A stretch of DNA of 64,000 nt from Amycolatopsis keratiniphila subsp. keratiniphila (GCF_001620365.2 NZ_LQMT02000023.1:7761-71760); one strand, 5' to 3'. Positions 44,494-53,084 are shown, counted from the stretch's first letter. Notes: generated by a model from the letters alone, not told the origin. Made by a program: numbers and translations.

Positions 44494-45288
44494 TCAGTCC
44501 AGCTTTCCGGGCACGATCTGCAGGTAGATCAGCGTGATCACGAAGTTCACCACGAACAGCATGAGGAACGTGATGACGACCGACTGGTTCACCGCGTCGC
44601 CGACGCCCTTCGGGCCGCCGGACGGGTTCAGTCCCCGGTAGGAGGCGACGACCGCGGCGATGAAGCCGAAGATCAGCGCCTTCAGCTCGCCGACCCAGAG
44701 GTCCGGCAGCTGGGCCAGCGCGGAGAAGCTCGCCAGGTACGCGCCCGGCGTCCCGCCCTGGAGGACGACGTTGAAGAAGTACCCGCCGAGCACGCCGATG
44801 ACGCTGACCATGCCGTTCAGCAGGAGCGCCACCAGCATCATCGCGAGCACCCGCGGCACGATCAGCCGCTGCACCGCGGAGACGCCGAGCACCTCCATGG
44901 CGTCGATCTCCTCGCGGATGGTCCGCGCGCCGATGTCCGCGCAGACCGCGCTACCGCCGGCGCCCGCGACCAGGAGCGCCGTGACCAGCGGGCTGGCCTG
45001 CTGCACGGTGGCGAGCACCGACCCGGCGCCCGTGTAGGACTGGGCGCCGAGCTGGCGGGCGAGTGAACCGAACTGCAGCGAGATGACCGCGCCGAACGGG
45101 ATCGCGACGAGCGCCGTCGGCAGGATCGTGACGCTCGCGATGAACCAGGCCTGCTGGATGAACTCCCGCAGCTGGAACGGGCGCTGGAAAATGCCACGAA
45201 CGATGTCGAGGCCGAGAGCGAACAGGTTCCCGGTCTCGCGCAACATGCCGATCCCGGGAATCTTCGCCGATGAAGCGGAAGAGCTCAC
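44494..45288 (-). CDS. YrbE/MlaE-family permease, first (YrbE4A position)
   Basis: 264 residues. GTG at 45288 (VSSSASSAKIPGIG) forms GTGA with the ATPase stop, with AGGTGG upstream. The signature GGSAVCADIGARTIREEIDAMEVLGVSAVQRLI is present. The frame remains open upstream inside the ATPase gene, but that portion is not permease-like. Confidence 0.93.
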   Translation of the reverse strand: MSSSASSAKIPGIGMLRETGNLFALGLDIVRGIFQRPFQLREFIQQAWFIASVTILPTALVAIPFGAVISLQFGSLARQLGAQSYTGAGSVLATVQQASPLVTALLVAGAGGSAVCADIGARTIREEIDAMEVLGVSAVQRLIVPRVLAMMLVALLLNGMVSVIGVLGGYFFNVVLQGGTPGAYLASFSALAQLPDLWVGELKALIFGFIAAVVASYRGLNPSGGPKGVGDAVNQSVVITFLMLFVVNFVITLIYLQIVPGKLD

Positions 45289-46454
45289 GCGCCACCTGAC
45301 CCCGGATCTTGTGGCCGCAAGCGGTGGTTGCCCGCTCTCCCGGGGTGCGGGATGTGGGCGACCTGGTCGTCGGGCAGCTGGCCCTGGTGGTGGTTCGGGA
45401 TCGAGCTCTCGGCGGGCACCGACCGGTGACCGGCGGTCGCGAGGCGCTGCGGGCGGACGCCGTAGCGCTGCTGCTCCTCCGGGGAAAGCGACTCGATGAT
45501 GCTCTGCTGCGCCTCGGGCGGCAGGCCGTGCAGGATCTGCATGACGCGGTCCTTGCGGCGGACCGCGCCCATCCGGGTCGGCACGCCGGGCGTCGGCTGC
45601 ATCTGCGGCGGCACCCCGCTGACGTCCTCGACCCCGCCCGCGTGGTGACCGGCCTCGAACATCGCGCGCTCCGCGGCGAGCTGGGCCGAGTCCTTCTCCT
45701 CGCTCATGCCGATGGGGCCGTCCATCTTGCCGTTGAGGAACTGCTTGACGACCGGCTCCTCGCTGGTCAGCAGCACCTCGCGCGGGCCGAACATGACCAG
45801 TTCCTTGCGGAAGAGCATGCCCAGGTTGTCCGGGACGGTGCGGGCGAGGTTGATGTTGTGCGTGACGATCAGGAACGTCGCGTCGATCTGCGCGTTGACG
45901 TCGAGGAAGAGCTGGGAGATGTAGGTGGTGCGGACCGGGTCGAGACCGGAGTCCGGCTCGTCGACCAGGATGATCTGGGGGTCCAGCACGAGGGCGCGGG
46001 CGAGACCGGCGCGTTTGCGCATACCGCCGGAGATCTCGCCGGGCAGCTTCTTGTCGGCGCCGTTGAGACCGGTCATCTCGAGCTTCTCGAGCACGATCCG
46101 GCGGACCTCGGTCTCCGACTTCTTCGTGTGCTCCCGCAGCGGGAAGGCCACGTTGTCGTAGAGGTTCATCGAGCCGAAGAGGGCGCCATCCTGGAAAAGG
46201 ACGCCGAAGAGCTTGCGCACCTCGTAGAGCTGGTGTTCGGAGCACGTCACGATGTCGACGCCGTTGATCATGCACCGGCCGCGGTCCGGCTTGAGCAGAC
46301 CGATCATCGACTTCAAGAAGACGGACTTACCGGTTCCGGACGGACCGAGCATCGCCGAGACCTCGCCCGGAGGCAGGGTCAGCGTGACGTCCCGCCAGAT
46401 GGCCTGCTTACCGAAGGACTTGGAAAGACCTTCGATGACCACCTCGGCACCCAT
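45285..46454 (-). CDS. Mce transporter ATPase (Mkl/MlaF-like)
   Basis: 389 residues from the ATG at 46454, which has a perfect GGAGGT site. Walker A GPSGTGKS (37-44), signature EISGGMRKRAGLARAL, Walker B IILVDEPDSGLDP and the switch histidine in IVTHNI are all present, in the MlaF subgroup arrangement. An approximately 120-residue C-terminal extension (with LPPEAQQSIIESLSPEEQQRYGV) follows. In mycobacteria the homologous mkl sits alone between rplL and rpoB; here it heads the complete operon. Confidence 0.93.
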   Translation of the reverse strand: MGAEVVIEGLSKSFGKQAIWRDVTLTLPPGEVSAMLGPSGTGKSVFLKSMIGLLKPDRGRCMINGVDIVTCSEHQLYEVRKLFGVLFQDGALFGSMNLYDNVAFPLREHTKKSETEVRRIVLEKLEMTGLNGADKKLPGEISGGMRKRAGLARALVLDPQIILVDEPDSGLDPVRTTYISQLFLDVNAQIDATFLIVTHNINLARTVPDNLGMLFRKELVMFGPREVLLTSEEPVVKQFLNGKMDGPIGMSEEKDSAQLAAERAMFEAGHHAGGVEDVSGVPPQMQPTPGVPTRMGAVRRKDRVMQILHGLPPEAQQSIIESLSPEEQQRYGVRPQRLATAGHRSVPAESSIPNHHQGQLPDDQVAHIPHPGRAGNHRLRPQDPGSGGA

Positions 46455-46716
46455 CGCACCTCCAGGAGCTGTTCCGCGTCGTCGCGCACTGCCTTCCCGT
46501 GCCACTGGCCCGAGAGGACGCATGCGTTCGCGCAGCGATACCCGCGTCAACCAGGTGCAACGAGCTGAGTGCGAACAGGTTACTCACCAGTTTTCTTTTC
46601 TGGCCAGACCCGCGGGTAACTTTTCGCGCAGCCCGCCGCCTGCCCGTGCACCGCTTGCAGCACCGTAGTGCACGTCACTCCCGTGCGCAGATCCACGACC
46701 AGCCCCGCCCCAGGCC
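46455..46716 (-). promoter_or_regulatory. Upstream region of the mce operon
   Basis: No gene. Should contain the mce promoter. A CCAG, nine bases, CTGG inverted repeat (46587-46603), next to a TAACCT hexamer on the minus strand, is the only operator-like feature I see, and it is weak. Confidence 0.35.
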
Positions 46717-46746
46717 GGATCGCGTTTAGCCCGCTAAACGCAGGTC
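46717..46746. repeat. REP-like palindromic repeat, copy 12
   Basis: Same sequence as the copy at 18018. First of three within 155 bases. Confidence 0.95.
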
Positions 46747-46774
46747 AGCCCCCACGCCGCCCTCCTCCCGCACC

Positions 46775-46804
46775 GGATCGCGTTTCGCGGGCTAAACGCG
46801 ATCC
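46775..46804. repeat. REP-like palindromic repeat, copy 13 (one changed base)
   Basis: Palindrome form with TTTCGC instead of TTTAGC in the left arm; right arm intact. Confidence 0.93.
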
Positions 46805-46842
46805 GGCGCCCTGGACGCGCCCGAATGCTTAGCCTTGCTACG

Positions 46843-46871
46843 CGTCGCGATTAGGGGGCTAAACGCAGGTC
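46843..46871. repeat. REP-like repeat, copy 14 (GATTAGGGGG variant)
   Basis: CGTCGCGATTAGGGGG then CTAAACGCAGGTC; the left flank is CGTC rather than GGATC. Confidence 0.93.
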
Positions 46872-46892
46872 GGGTCCGAGGTCTGGAGACAG

Positions 46893-46930
46893 CGAAGGGG
46901 CGGGCACCCGTGTGGATGCCCGCCCCTTCG
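46893..46930 (-). terminator. Terminator of rplJL
   Basis: 14-bp perfect stem (CGAAGGGGCGGGCA with TGCCCGCCCCTTCG) around a 10-base loop, 33 bases beyond the rplL stop. Confidence 0.8.
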
Positions 46931-46963
46931 ACGGTGCTGCGGTAGGCGCTGACGCGCCCGAGA

Positions 46964-47356
46964 TCACTTGATGGCGATCTTGGCGCCCGCGGCCTCGAGC
47001 TTCTCCTTGGCGGCCTCGGCGGCCTCCTTGTCGACCTTCTCCAGGAGGGCCTTGGGAGCGGCCTCGACCAGCTCCTTGGCCTCCTTCAGGCCCAGACCCG
47101 AGACGACCTCACGGACGACCTTGATGACCTGGATCTTCTTGTCACCGGCGGACTCGAGGACGACGTCGAACTCGTCCTGCTCGGCACCCGCGTCGGCGGC
47201 AGCGCCACCGGCGGCCGGGGCCGCGGCGACGACGGCGGCCGGGGCGGCGGCGGTGACGTCGAAGGTCTCCTCGAATTCCTTCACGAACTCGGACAGCTCA
47301 AGAAGGGTGAGCTCCTTGAAGGCGTCGATCAGCTCGGCGGTGCTCAGCTTCGCCAT
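46964..47356 (-). CDS. rplL: 50S ribosomal protein L7/L12
   Basis: 130 residues. N-terminal dimerisation helices ([25 protein letters not shown]), an Ala-rich hinge (about 32-55) and the factor-binding C-terminal domain ([34 protein letters not shown]). Recruits elongation factors; present in several copies per ribosome. Follows rplJ after 48 bases. Confidence 0.98.
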   Translation of the reverse strand: MAKLSTAELIDAFKELTLLELSEFVKEFEETFDVTAAAPAAVVAAAPAAGGAAADAGAEQDEFDVVLESAGDKKIQVIKVVREVVSGLGLKEAKELVEAAPKALLEKVDKEAAEAAKEKLEAAGAKIAIK

Positions 47357-47404
47357 GGTGGCTTTCCTCTCTGAAACGAACTAAAAGTTCGGGGGTGGGG
47401 GTGT

Positions 47405-47956
47405 TCAGCTCTCGGCGGGTGCTTCGGCTGCTTCGGTACCGGCGTTGCGCTGCTTCTCCTCCAGCGCGGCAGCCAGGCGGGCGACCTGGGACGCCGGCGC
47501 CTGGAACAGCGCGGCGGCCTGGGACAGCTTCGCCTTGAACGCGCCCGCCGCCTTGGCGAGCAGGACCTCACGGCTGTCGAGATCGGCGATCTTGGAGATC
47601 TCGTCCACGGACAGCGACTTGCCGTCCATGTAGCCGCCCTTGATCACAAGCGCGTTGTTGTCCTTCGCGAAATCGCGAAGCGCCTTCGCGGCGTCAACCG
47701 GCTCACCTTCGACGAAGGCGATCGCGGTCGGGCCGACGAACAGGTCCTCGAGACCCTCGATGCCGGCGTCCGTGGCGGCACGCTTGACGAGGGTGTTCTT
47801 CGCGACCCGGTACTTGGCATTGGTGCCGAGAGCGCGGCGCAGCTGGGACAGCTGGGACACGGAGAGGCCGGTGTACTGGGTAACGACTGTGGCCGAGCTG
47901 CTGCGGAAGCTCTCCGCGATCTCGGCGACGGCCGCCTCCTTGTCGGGCTTCGCCAT
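47405..47956 (-). CDS. rplJ: 50S ribosomal protein L10
   Basis: 183 residues. Anchors the L7/L12 stalk through its C-terminal helices ([26 protein letters not shown]). Starts [17 protein letters not shown]. The start has GAGAGGAGG upstream. Regulated in most bacteria through a leader that binds the L10-L12 complex, for which structure is visible upstream. Confidence 0.98.
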   Translation of the reverse strand: MAKPDKEAAVAEIAESFRSSSATVVTQYTGLSVSQLSQLRRALGTNAKYRVAKNTLVKRAATDAGIEGLEDLFVGPTAIAFVEGEPVDAAKALRDFAKDNNALVIKGGYMDGKSLSVDEISKIADLDSREVLLAKAAGAFKAKLSQAAALFQAPASQVARLAAALEEKQRNAGTEAAEAPAES

Positions 47957-48150
47957 GGTCGCCTCCTCTCTTGGCTAGTGGTCCACTGGCCTTGAGAGCC
48001 CTGAAACGACGAAACGCCCCAGCGCAGACAGGCGCGGGGCGTCAGGGCACACGACGACGTGCGTCGTGGGCGAGCCTCGTTCCTCCTGCGCGGGTCGCCC
48101 ACCCTAGCGGGGCCTTCGTTCTCCAGGCCGTATGACCAGGAGAAGACCAG
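47957..48150 (-). promoter_or_regulatory. rplJ leader, candidate L10 leader
   Basis: Three stems can be drawn on the minus strand: GAAGACC with GGTCTTC (48142-48158), GTGGGCGA with TCGCCCAC (48066-48102) enclosing a purine-rich AGGAGGAACGAGG internal loop, and an attenuator-like hairpin at 48014-48042. The layout matches ribosomal-protein L10 leaders. Not confirmed with a covariance model. Confidence 0.55.
48014..48042 (-). terminator. Attenuator-like hairpin in the rplJ leader
   Basis: ACGCCCC plus GCGC pair with GCGC plus GGGGCGT (one bulged base), followed on the transcribed strand by TTTCGTCGTTTC. Fits a leader attenuator 58 bases before rplJ. Confidence 0.55.
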
Positions 48151-48216
48151 CGGTCTTCGGTAGAACCTTGACAAGGGTACGTGACCCTGTTTCGCCCTCC
48201 GCACGGACCCCCTGTC

Positions 48217-48245
48217 AGATCGCGTTTAGCGGGCTAAACGCGACC
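48217..48245. repeat. REP-like palindromic repeat, copy 15
   Basis: AGATCGCGTTTAGC, GG, GCTAAACGCGACC. It lies between the divergent rplJ leader and the plus-strand gene at 48286. Confidence 0.93.
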
Positions 48246-48285
48246 GGCGGAGTGCGCCGGGGGTCTCGCGGGGCATCATGGTGAC

Positions 48286-49131
48286 GTGGCGGAGCAGCGT
48301 GATGACGGAAAGCCGGGCAACGAGCCCGGCACGGACATCGAGCCCAAGGCGGGAGGTCAGCCCGCGCCCCGGCTGGATGAGGAGCAACTGCGCCAGTTCC
48401 AGCAGTTTCAGCAGTTCCAGGACTATCTGAAGTTCACCGAGGCGCAGCAGCAGGGCCTCGTGCCGGCACAGACCACGCAGCCCGCGACCCAGTACTACGG
48501 AGGACAGCCGCCGGCGCCCCCGGGACCGCCGCCCGGCGAGCTCGTGCCTGCCCCTCGCCCCCGCATGCCGCGTTGGCTGCGGCGCCTGGGCGGGAAGCTC
48601 CTCGCCTGGATCATCGTGATCTTGCTGATCTGCATCGGCGCGACCATCGCCTACCGGCAGATCTTCCCCAGCGACGCCGGGGAAGACACGGCGACGTTCG
48701 TCCAGGGTGGCGGCGGCAAGCACCGCACCAACCAGGTGCTCTCGACCAACCCGTGGGAAGCCGTGCGGGCCATCTACGACACGATCGGCAAGCCGTACCC
48801 GCCCGCCACCCGCGTCGAAAAGGTCTGCCTGTCGATGAGCGAACAGGCGCAGGCCCAGTTCGCCCGCGACCTCGGCTACCCGGACTGTGCGACCGCCGTC
48901 CCGGCGCTGAACGCCAAGGTCACCGACATCACTCCGTACATCTACGCGGTTCGCCCGATGTCGAGTGTGGTCCCGCGGCAGAACCTGACGATCCACTCGT
49001 GCTGGTACAACATCCGCGGTGGCCCTCTGCTGGGCAGCTTCACCCTGCAGGAAGTCGAGATGGGCCAGTGGCTGATCACCGGGCACGCGAACTCTCCAGC
49101 CCCCTGCCCTGCCCCGCCCACCGGCAACTGA
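48286..49131 (+). CDS. Single-pass membrane protein of unknown function
   Basis: 281 residues from GTG at 48286. A polar cytoplasmic part contains the Gln/Phe repeat LRQFQQFQQFQDYL (35-48) and a Pro/Gln-rich stretch. One membrane helix (about 103-123: LAWIIVILLICIGATIAY) leads to an external domain of about 155 residues with four cysteines (KVCLS, PDCAT, HSCWYN, APCPAP) that could form two disulfides. No known family recognised. Good codon bias supports it being real. Own transcription unit, ended by three repeat elements. Confidence 0.75.
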   Translation: MAEQRDDGKPGNEPGTDIEPKAGGQPAPRLDEEQLRQFQQFQQFQDYLKFTEAQQQGLVPAQTTQPATQYYGGQPPAPPGPPPGELVPAPRPRMPRWLRRLGGKLLAWIIVILLICIGATIAYRQIFPSDAGEDTATFVQGGGGKHRTNQVLSTNPWEAVRAIYDTIGKPYPPATRVEKVCLSMSEQAQAQFARDLGYPDCATAVPALNAKVTDITPYIYAVRPMSSVVPRQNLTIHSCWYNIRGGPLLGSFTLQEVEMGQWLITGHANSPAPCPAPPTGN

Positions 49132-49150
49132 CCTGCACGTCTTCACCCCC

Positions 49151-49180
49151 GGATCGCGATTAGGGGGCTAAACGCAGGTC
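49151..49180. repeat. REP-like repeat, copy 16 (GATTAGGGGG variant)
   Basis: First of three direct, near-tandem copies within 104 bases between two convergent genes. Confidence 0.95.
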
Positions 49181-49186
49181 GTCCGC

Positions 49187-49216
49187 GGATCGCGTTTAGC
49201 CCGCGAAACGCAGGTC
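49187..49216. repeat. REP-like repeat, copy 17 (GAAA variant)
   Basis: GGATCGCGTTTAGC, CC, GCGAAACGCAGGTC. Six bases after copy 16. Confidence 0.93.
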
Positions 49217-49224
49217 CGCACGCC

Positions 49225-49254
49225 AGGTCGCGATTAGCCCGCGAAACGCAGGTC
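49225..49254. repeat. REP-like repeat, copy 18 (mixed variant)
   Basis: AGGTCGCGATTAGC, CC, GCGAAACGCAGGTC: left arm like the GATTAG class, right arm like copy 17. Ends six bases before the hydrolase stop codon. Confidence 0.92.
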
Positions 49255-49259
49255 GCGCG

Positions 49260-50024
49260 TCAGAGGTCGTGCGCGGTCAGGAAGCCGGTAAGGGCGGAGC
49301 CGAAGGCGGGGTGCATGACGGCGGCCATGTGATCGCCGGGGACGCGGACGAGGCGGGCGCCGGCGATGGCGGCGGCCAGGCGTTCGGGTTCCGCGGCCAG
49401 CGGGTCGGTGTCCCCGGCGAGGATCAGGGTCGGCACCGCGATCGCCGTCAGGTCCAGTTTCGGATTCGCCGTGCCGCGGGCGACGGCCGCCAGCGCGATC
49501 CGGTCCGCCCGCAACGCGTCGGCCAGCGCCCGGAAGGGCGCCGAAGACGGCGGAAGCGTCGAAGGGTCCGAAGCGAGCAGCGCCTCACTGATCGCCTCCG
49601 GCGTGACGACGCGGGTGTCGACGCCGCCGAAGTCGACGATCCCCGACCCGACCCCGCCGATCGCGAGGCACCGGATCCGCGGGTCGGCGGCCACCGCGCC
49701 GAGCGCGATCATCGCGCCCATCGAGTAGCCGACCATCGACACCTCGTCGAGGTTCAACGTGTCCAGCAGCGCCGAAACGTCGCGAACCATCGCGTCGTCG
49801 CCGTAGCTCGCCTCGTCGTGCGGTTTCGCCGACCGTCCGTGGCCGCGCGCGTCCAGGCTGATCACGGTCAGCCCGGCGTCCTGGAGGGTGTCGACGACGC
49901 CGGGTGCGATCCAGTTGGCGTTCGTGTCCGCGGCGAAACCGTGCTGCAGCAGTACCGGGCGCCCACCGCCTTCCCAGACGGTGTAGCTCAGCTGAAGCCC
50001 GTCGAACGACGCGAAGGTAGGCAT
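49260..50024 (-). CDS. Alpha/beta hydrolase
   Basis: 254 residues from the ATG at 50024. Oxyanion region LQHGFAADTNANW, the nucleophile elbow GYSMGAM (Ser about residue 98), a catalytic Asp in LAGDTDPLAAEPERLA and His in PGDHMAAVMHPAFG complete the triad. The lid is short. Probably an esterase or epoxide-hydrolase-like enzyme; substrate unknown. Ribosome binding site GGAGGG is unusually close to the ATG. It sits between the rplA terminator and repeat elements. Confidence 0.88.
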   Translation of the reverse strand: MPTFASFDGLQLSYTVWEGGGRPVLLQHGFAADTNANWIAPGVVDTLQDAGLTVISLDARGHGRSAKPHDEASYGDDAMVRDVSALLDTLNLDEVSMVGYSMGAMIALGAVAADPRIRCLAIGGVGSGIVDFGGVDTRVVTPEAISEALLASDPSTLPPSSAPFRALADALRADRIALAAVARGTANPKLDLTAIAVPTLILAGDTDPLAAEPERLAAAIAGARLVRVPGDHMAAVMHPAFGSALTGFLTAHDL

Positions 50025-50047
50025 GCCCTCCAGCAAACACGAAAAAG

Positions 50048-50075
50048 GGGCGGCCCCGCCGTAGCGGGACCGCCC
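50048..50075 (-). terminator. Intrinsic terminator of rplKA
   Basis: GGGCGGCCCCGC pairs with GCGGGACCGCCC (one wobble). On the transcribed strand the hairpin is followed by CTTTTTC, the best U-tract terminator in the window. Confidence 0.85.
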
Positions 50076-50101
50076 ACTTCTCAGTGATGTCTAACTCAGA
50101 C

Positions 50102-50815
50102 TCACGCGTCCTCGGCGAGGAGGTTGCGGGTGCGGGCCGGGTCGACCGGGACACCCGGGCCCATCGTCGTGGAGATCGTGACCTTCTTCAGGTAGCGACC
50201 CTTCGCCGACGACGGCTTGGCACGCAGGATCTCGTCCAGCGCGGCCGCGTAGTTCTCCACCAGCTTCTCGGTGTCGAACGAGGCCTTGCCGATGACGAAG
50301 TGCAGGTTGGCCTGCTTGTCCACGCGGAAGTTGATCTTACCGCCCTTGATGTCCGAGACGGCCTTCGCGACCGCGGGGGTCACGGTGCCGGTCTTCGGGT
50401 TCGGCATCAGGCCACGCGGGCCGAGGATGCGGGCGATACGGCCGACCTTCGCCATCTGGTCCGGCGTCGCGATCGCGGCGTCGAACTCGAGCCAGCCACC
50501 CTGGATGCGCTCGATCAGTTCGTCGGTGCCGACCACGTCCGCGCCGGCGGCCTCGGCCTCGGCGGCCTTGTCACCAACGGCGAAAACAATGACGCGGGCG
50601 GTCTTACCGGTGCCGTGCGGCAGGTTCACGGTGCCGCGGACCATCTGGTCGGCCTTCCGAGGGTCGACACCGAGGCGCATGGCGACCTCAACGGTGGCGT
50701 CCATCTTCTTGGAAGAGGTCTCCTTGGCCAGCTTCGCGGCCTCGAGCGGGGCGTAGAGCCGCTCGCGGTCCACCAGCTCAAGAGCCTGACGGTAGGCCTT
50801 GCTGTGCTTGGGCAT
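50102..50815 (-). CDS. rplA: 50S ribosomal protein L1
   Basis: 237 residues. L1-stalk protein; conserved [32 protein letters not shown] and [22 protein letters not shown]. In many bacteria L1 also represses its own operon by binding mRNA. The 81-base rplK-rplA gap contains two mutually exclusive stems that could serve this purpose. Confidence 0.98.
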   Translation of the reverse strand: MPKHSKAYRQALELVDRERLYAPLEAAKLAKETSSKKMDATVEVAMRLGVDPRKADQMVRGTVNLPHGTGKTARVIVFAVGDKAAEAEAAGADVVGTDELIERIQGGWLEFDAAIATPDQMAKVGRIARILGPRGLMPNPKTGTVTPAVAKAVSDIKGGKINFRVDKQANLHFVIGKASFDTEKLVENYAAALDEILRAKPSSAKGRYLKKVTISTTMGPGVPVDPARTRNLLAEDA

Positions 50816-50856
50816 TGCTTCTGTCCTTAACTCTTCAACGGATCAGTGTGGTGTTG

Positions 50857-50889
50857 GAGCCAGCACTGGCTCTCCCACGGTGGTGCTGG
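50857..50889 (-). promoter_or_regulatory. Alternative hairpins in the rplK-rplA gap
   Basis: GAGCCA/TGGCTC (50857-50872) and CCAGCAC/GTGCTGG (50860-50889) share bases and cannot form together. Such switching could reflect L1 binding or attenuation. Confidence 0.4.
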
Positions 50890-50896
50890 GTGGAAC

Positions 50897-51331
50897 TCAG
50901 TCGACGACCGTGATGCCCATCGAGCGGGCGGTGCCGGCGATGATCTTCGCGGCCTGGTCGATGTCGTGCGCGTTCAGGTCGGATTCCTTGGTCTTCGCGA
51001 TGTCGCGGACCTGGTCCCAGGTGACCTTGGCGACCTTGGTCTTGTGCGGCTCGCCGGAACCCTTCTCCACGCCCGCGGCCTTCAGCAGCAGCTTCGCGGC
51101 CGGCGGCGTCTTGAGCTTGAAGTCGAACGTGCGGTCTTCGTACACGGAGATCTCGACCGGGACGACGTCCCCGCGCTGCGACTCGGTCGCGGCGTTGTAG
51201 GCCTTGCAGAACTCCATGATGTTGACGCCGTGCTGACCCAGCGCGGGGCCGACCGGCGGCGCGGGGTTGGCCGCACCCGCCTTGATCTGCAGCTTGATGA
51301 TCGCCGCAAGCTTCTTCTTCTTGGGTGGCAT
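50897..51331 (-). CDS. rplK: 50S ribosomal protein L11
   Basis: 144 residues. N-terminal proline-rich thiopeptide-binding region ([22 protein letters not shown]) and C-terminal RNA-binding domain ([23 protein letters not shown]). Required for stringent-response signalling by RelA. Normal prolines are retained, so no thiopeptide-resistance change is apparent. Confidence 0.98.
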   Translation of the reverse strand: MPPKKKKLAAIIKLQIKAGAANPAPPVGPALGQHGVNIMEFCKAYNAATESQRGDVVPVEISVYEDRTFDFKLKTPPAAKLLLKAAGVEKGSGEPHKTKVAKVTWDQVRDIAKTKESDLNAHDIDQAAKIIAGTARSMGITVVD

Positions 51332-51357
51332 TTCGTTTGTTCCTTCTTACTGACTTG

Positions 51358-51390
51358 AGTCCCCCGCACACCTGCCAGTACGCGGGGACT
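51358..51390 (-). terminator. Hairpin between nusG and rplK
   Basis: AGTCCCC and CGC pair with GCG and GGGGACT with one bulge, around a 14-base loop, 20 bases beyond the nusG stop. Without a U-tract it is equally likely to be part of an rplK leader. Confidence 0.45.
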
Positions 51391-51409
51391 GCCGGCCGTC
51401 TGGCGGCCG

Positions 51410-52249
51410 TCAGATCTTGGAGACCTGGTTGAACGACAGCTCGACCGGGGTCTCCCGGCCGAAGATCGACACCAGGACCTTCAGCTTCTGTCCGTCCACG
51501 TTGACCTCGGAGATCGTCGCGGGCAGCGTCGCGAACGGGCCGTCCATGACGGTGACCGACTCGCCGACCTCGAAGTCCACCTCGACCGCGGGGGCACCCA
51601 GCGGCGACTCGGTGGCGGCGGCCTCACCCTTGCCGGGCTTGGCGGGGGCGGCCGTCTCGACCTTGGGCGCGAGGAACTTGAGCACCTCGTCCACGGTCAG
51701 CGGCGACGGACGCGACGTGGCGCCGACGAACCCGGTGACACCCGGCGTGTTGCGCACCGCGCTCCACGAGGCGTCGTTCAGGTCCATGCGGACCAGGATG
51801 TAGCCGGGCAGCACCTTGCGCTGCACCTGCTTGCGCTGGCCGTTCTTGATCTCGGTGACCTCTTCGGTCGGGACCTCGATCTGGAAGATGTAGTCCTCGA
51901 CGTCCAACGTCTGGGTCCGGGTCTCGAGGTTGGTCTTCACCTTGTTCTCGTAACCCGCGTACGAGTGCACGACGTACCACTCACCGGGAGCGGCGTTGAG
52001 TTCCGCGCGCAGCTTGGCGACCGGGTCGACGTCCTCGTCGGCCTCGGGCTCGGCGGCGGTGTCGTCGGTCTCGACGGACGCCTCGTCGGCCTCCGCGACA
52101 TCTCCGGCTTCGTCGACCTCGTCGCCTGCGGCGGGCACCTCGACGGAGTCCAGGTGCTCGGACTGCTCGTCGCCGAGTGCCGCGTGCACCTGCTCGTCGG
52201 AAAGCTCGGTCAGCTCATGACCGGCTGCTGTGCCGTTCTCGGAGGTCAC
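51410..52249 (-). CDS. nusG: Transcription antitermination protein NusG
   Basis: 279 residues from the GTG at 52249 (AGAGGACGG upstream). An acidic N-terminal extension of about 90 residues precedes the NGN domain ([31 protein letters not shown]) and the C-terminal KOW domain ([22 protein letters not shown]). An insert with [13 protein letters not shown] lies between the two domains. Links RNA polymerase to S10 or Rho. Acidic extensions are usual in actinobacterial NusG. Confidence 0.97.
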   Translation of the reverse strand: MTSENGTAAGHELTELSDEQVHAALGDEQSEHLDSVEVPAAGDEVDEAGDVAEADEASVETDDTAAEPEADEDVDPVAKLRAELNAAPGEWYVVHSYAGYENKVKTNLETRTQTLDVEDYIFQIEVPTEEVTEIKNGQRKQVQRKVLPGYILVRMDLNDASWSAVRNTPGVTGFVGATSRPSPLTVDEVLKFLAPKVETAAPAKPGKGEAAATESPLGAPAVEVDFEVGESVTVMDGPFATLPATISEVNVDGQKLKVLVSIFGRETPVELSFNQVSKI

Positions 52250-52294
52250 GTTCCGTCCTCTCAGTTGATCGGTTGCCGTGGCGCAGGCCACCGT

Positions 52295-52314
52295 GCGGTG
52301 CCCTCAGGCACCGC
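52295..52314 (-). other. Hairpin between secE and nusG
   Basis: Perfect 8-bp stem GCGGTGCC/GGCACCGC with loop CTCA. No U-tract; could slow transcription or protect an mRNA end between secE and nusG. Confidence 0.45.
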
Positions 52315-52325
52315 GAACGGCTGCC

Positions 52326-52772
52326 TCAGCTGCCGAAGACGGCACCGACGACCTCTTTGAAGGCCAGGTCGAGGCCGCTCACCAGCGCCACCATGAACAC
52401 CACGAAGACCAGCACCACCGCGGTGTAGGTGACCATCTGCTTGCGGTTCGGCCAGATGACCTTGCGCAGCTCGGCCCAGACCTCACGGATGAAGCGCATG
52501 AGCCGGGCGAAGATCGACGCCTGCTTCGGCTTGCGGTCGCGCTTCGGGGTCGCCGTGCCTTTGGCGTCCTTGGACTTCTCGGTCTTGTCCCCGGCCTTCG
52601 CCTTGCCGGCGGGGCGGGTCTTGTCGTCCGACTTGGCGTCGGCCTTACCGGACGGGCGCGCGGACGCACGGCGCTCACGCCGGGCAGCGGCGGTCACCGG
52701 GCGGGACTGCTCGTCGGGCTTCTGCCCGGCGCCGTCCTGCGCCTTCTCACCGCTGGCGTCGCTGTCGCTCAC
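52326..52772 (-). CDS. secE: Preprotein translocase subunit SecE
   Basis: 148 residues from the GTG at 52772 (GGAGGAG site). About 85 residues of disordered Lys/Asp/Ala-rich N-terminus precede the conserved amphipathic segment IREVWAELRKVIWPNRKQ and a single membrane helix (TAVVLVFVVFMVALVSGL). The short single-helix SecE form is typical of Gram-positives. It precedes nusG, the usual order. Confidence 0.93.
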   Translation of the reverse strand: MSDSDASGEKAQDGAGQKPDEQSRPVTAAARRERRASARPSGKADAKSDDKTRPAGKAKAGDKTEKSKDAKGTATPKRDRKPKQASIFARLMRFIREVWAELRKVIWPNRKQMVTYTAVVLVFVVFMVALVSGLDLAFKEVVGAVFGS

Positions 52773-52805
52773 GACCACTCCTCCGCCTTCACCAGTTCGC
52801 TTACG

Positions 52806-52878
<73 letters not shown>

Positions 52879-53084
52879 TTGGAGCCCCGATGCTCTGGAG
52901 CTCCCGAGGACGCATTCCATCGTCCCCACCGCCGTGGCGGGGATGACCGTAGTGCGTTCCGAGACCAGAAGTCTACGGCAACCCCCGAACAGCTTCGCAA
53001 CCGCGCCCCTCAAAGCGGCGTGGAGCAGCCTTCCGCGGGGAAACTCCCCCACGGCCGACCCCATGATCGTGCCACGATGTCGCC

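Noticed and set aside
46717-49254. CRISPR array made from the repeated palindromes
   Set aside because: Spacing is irregular (6 to thousands of bases), the intervening DNA is not spacer-like, and no cas genes are present.
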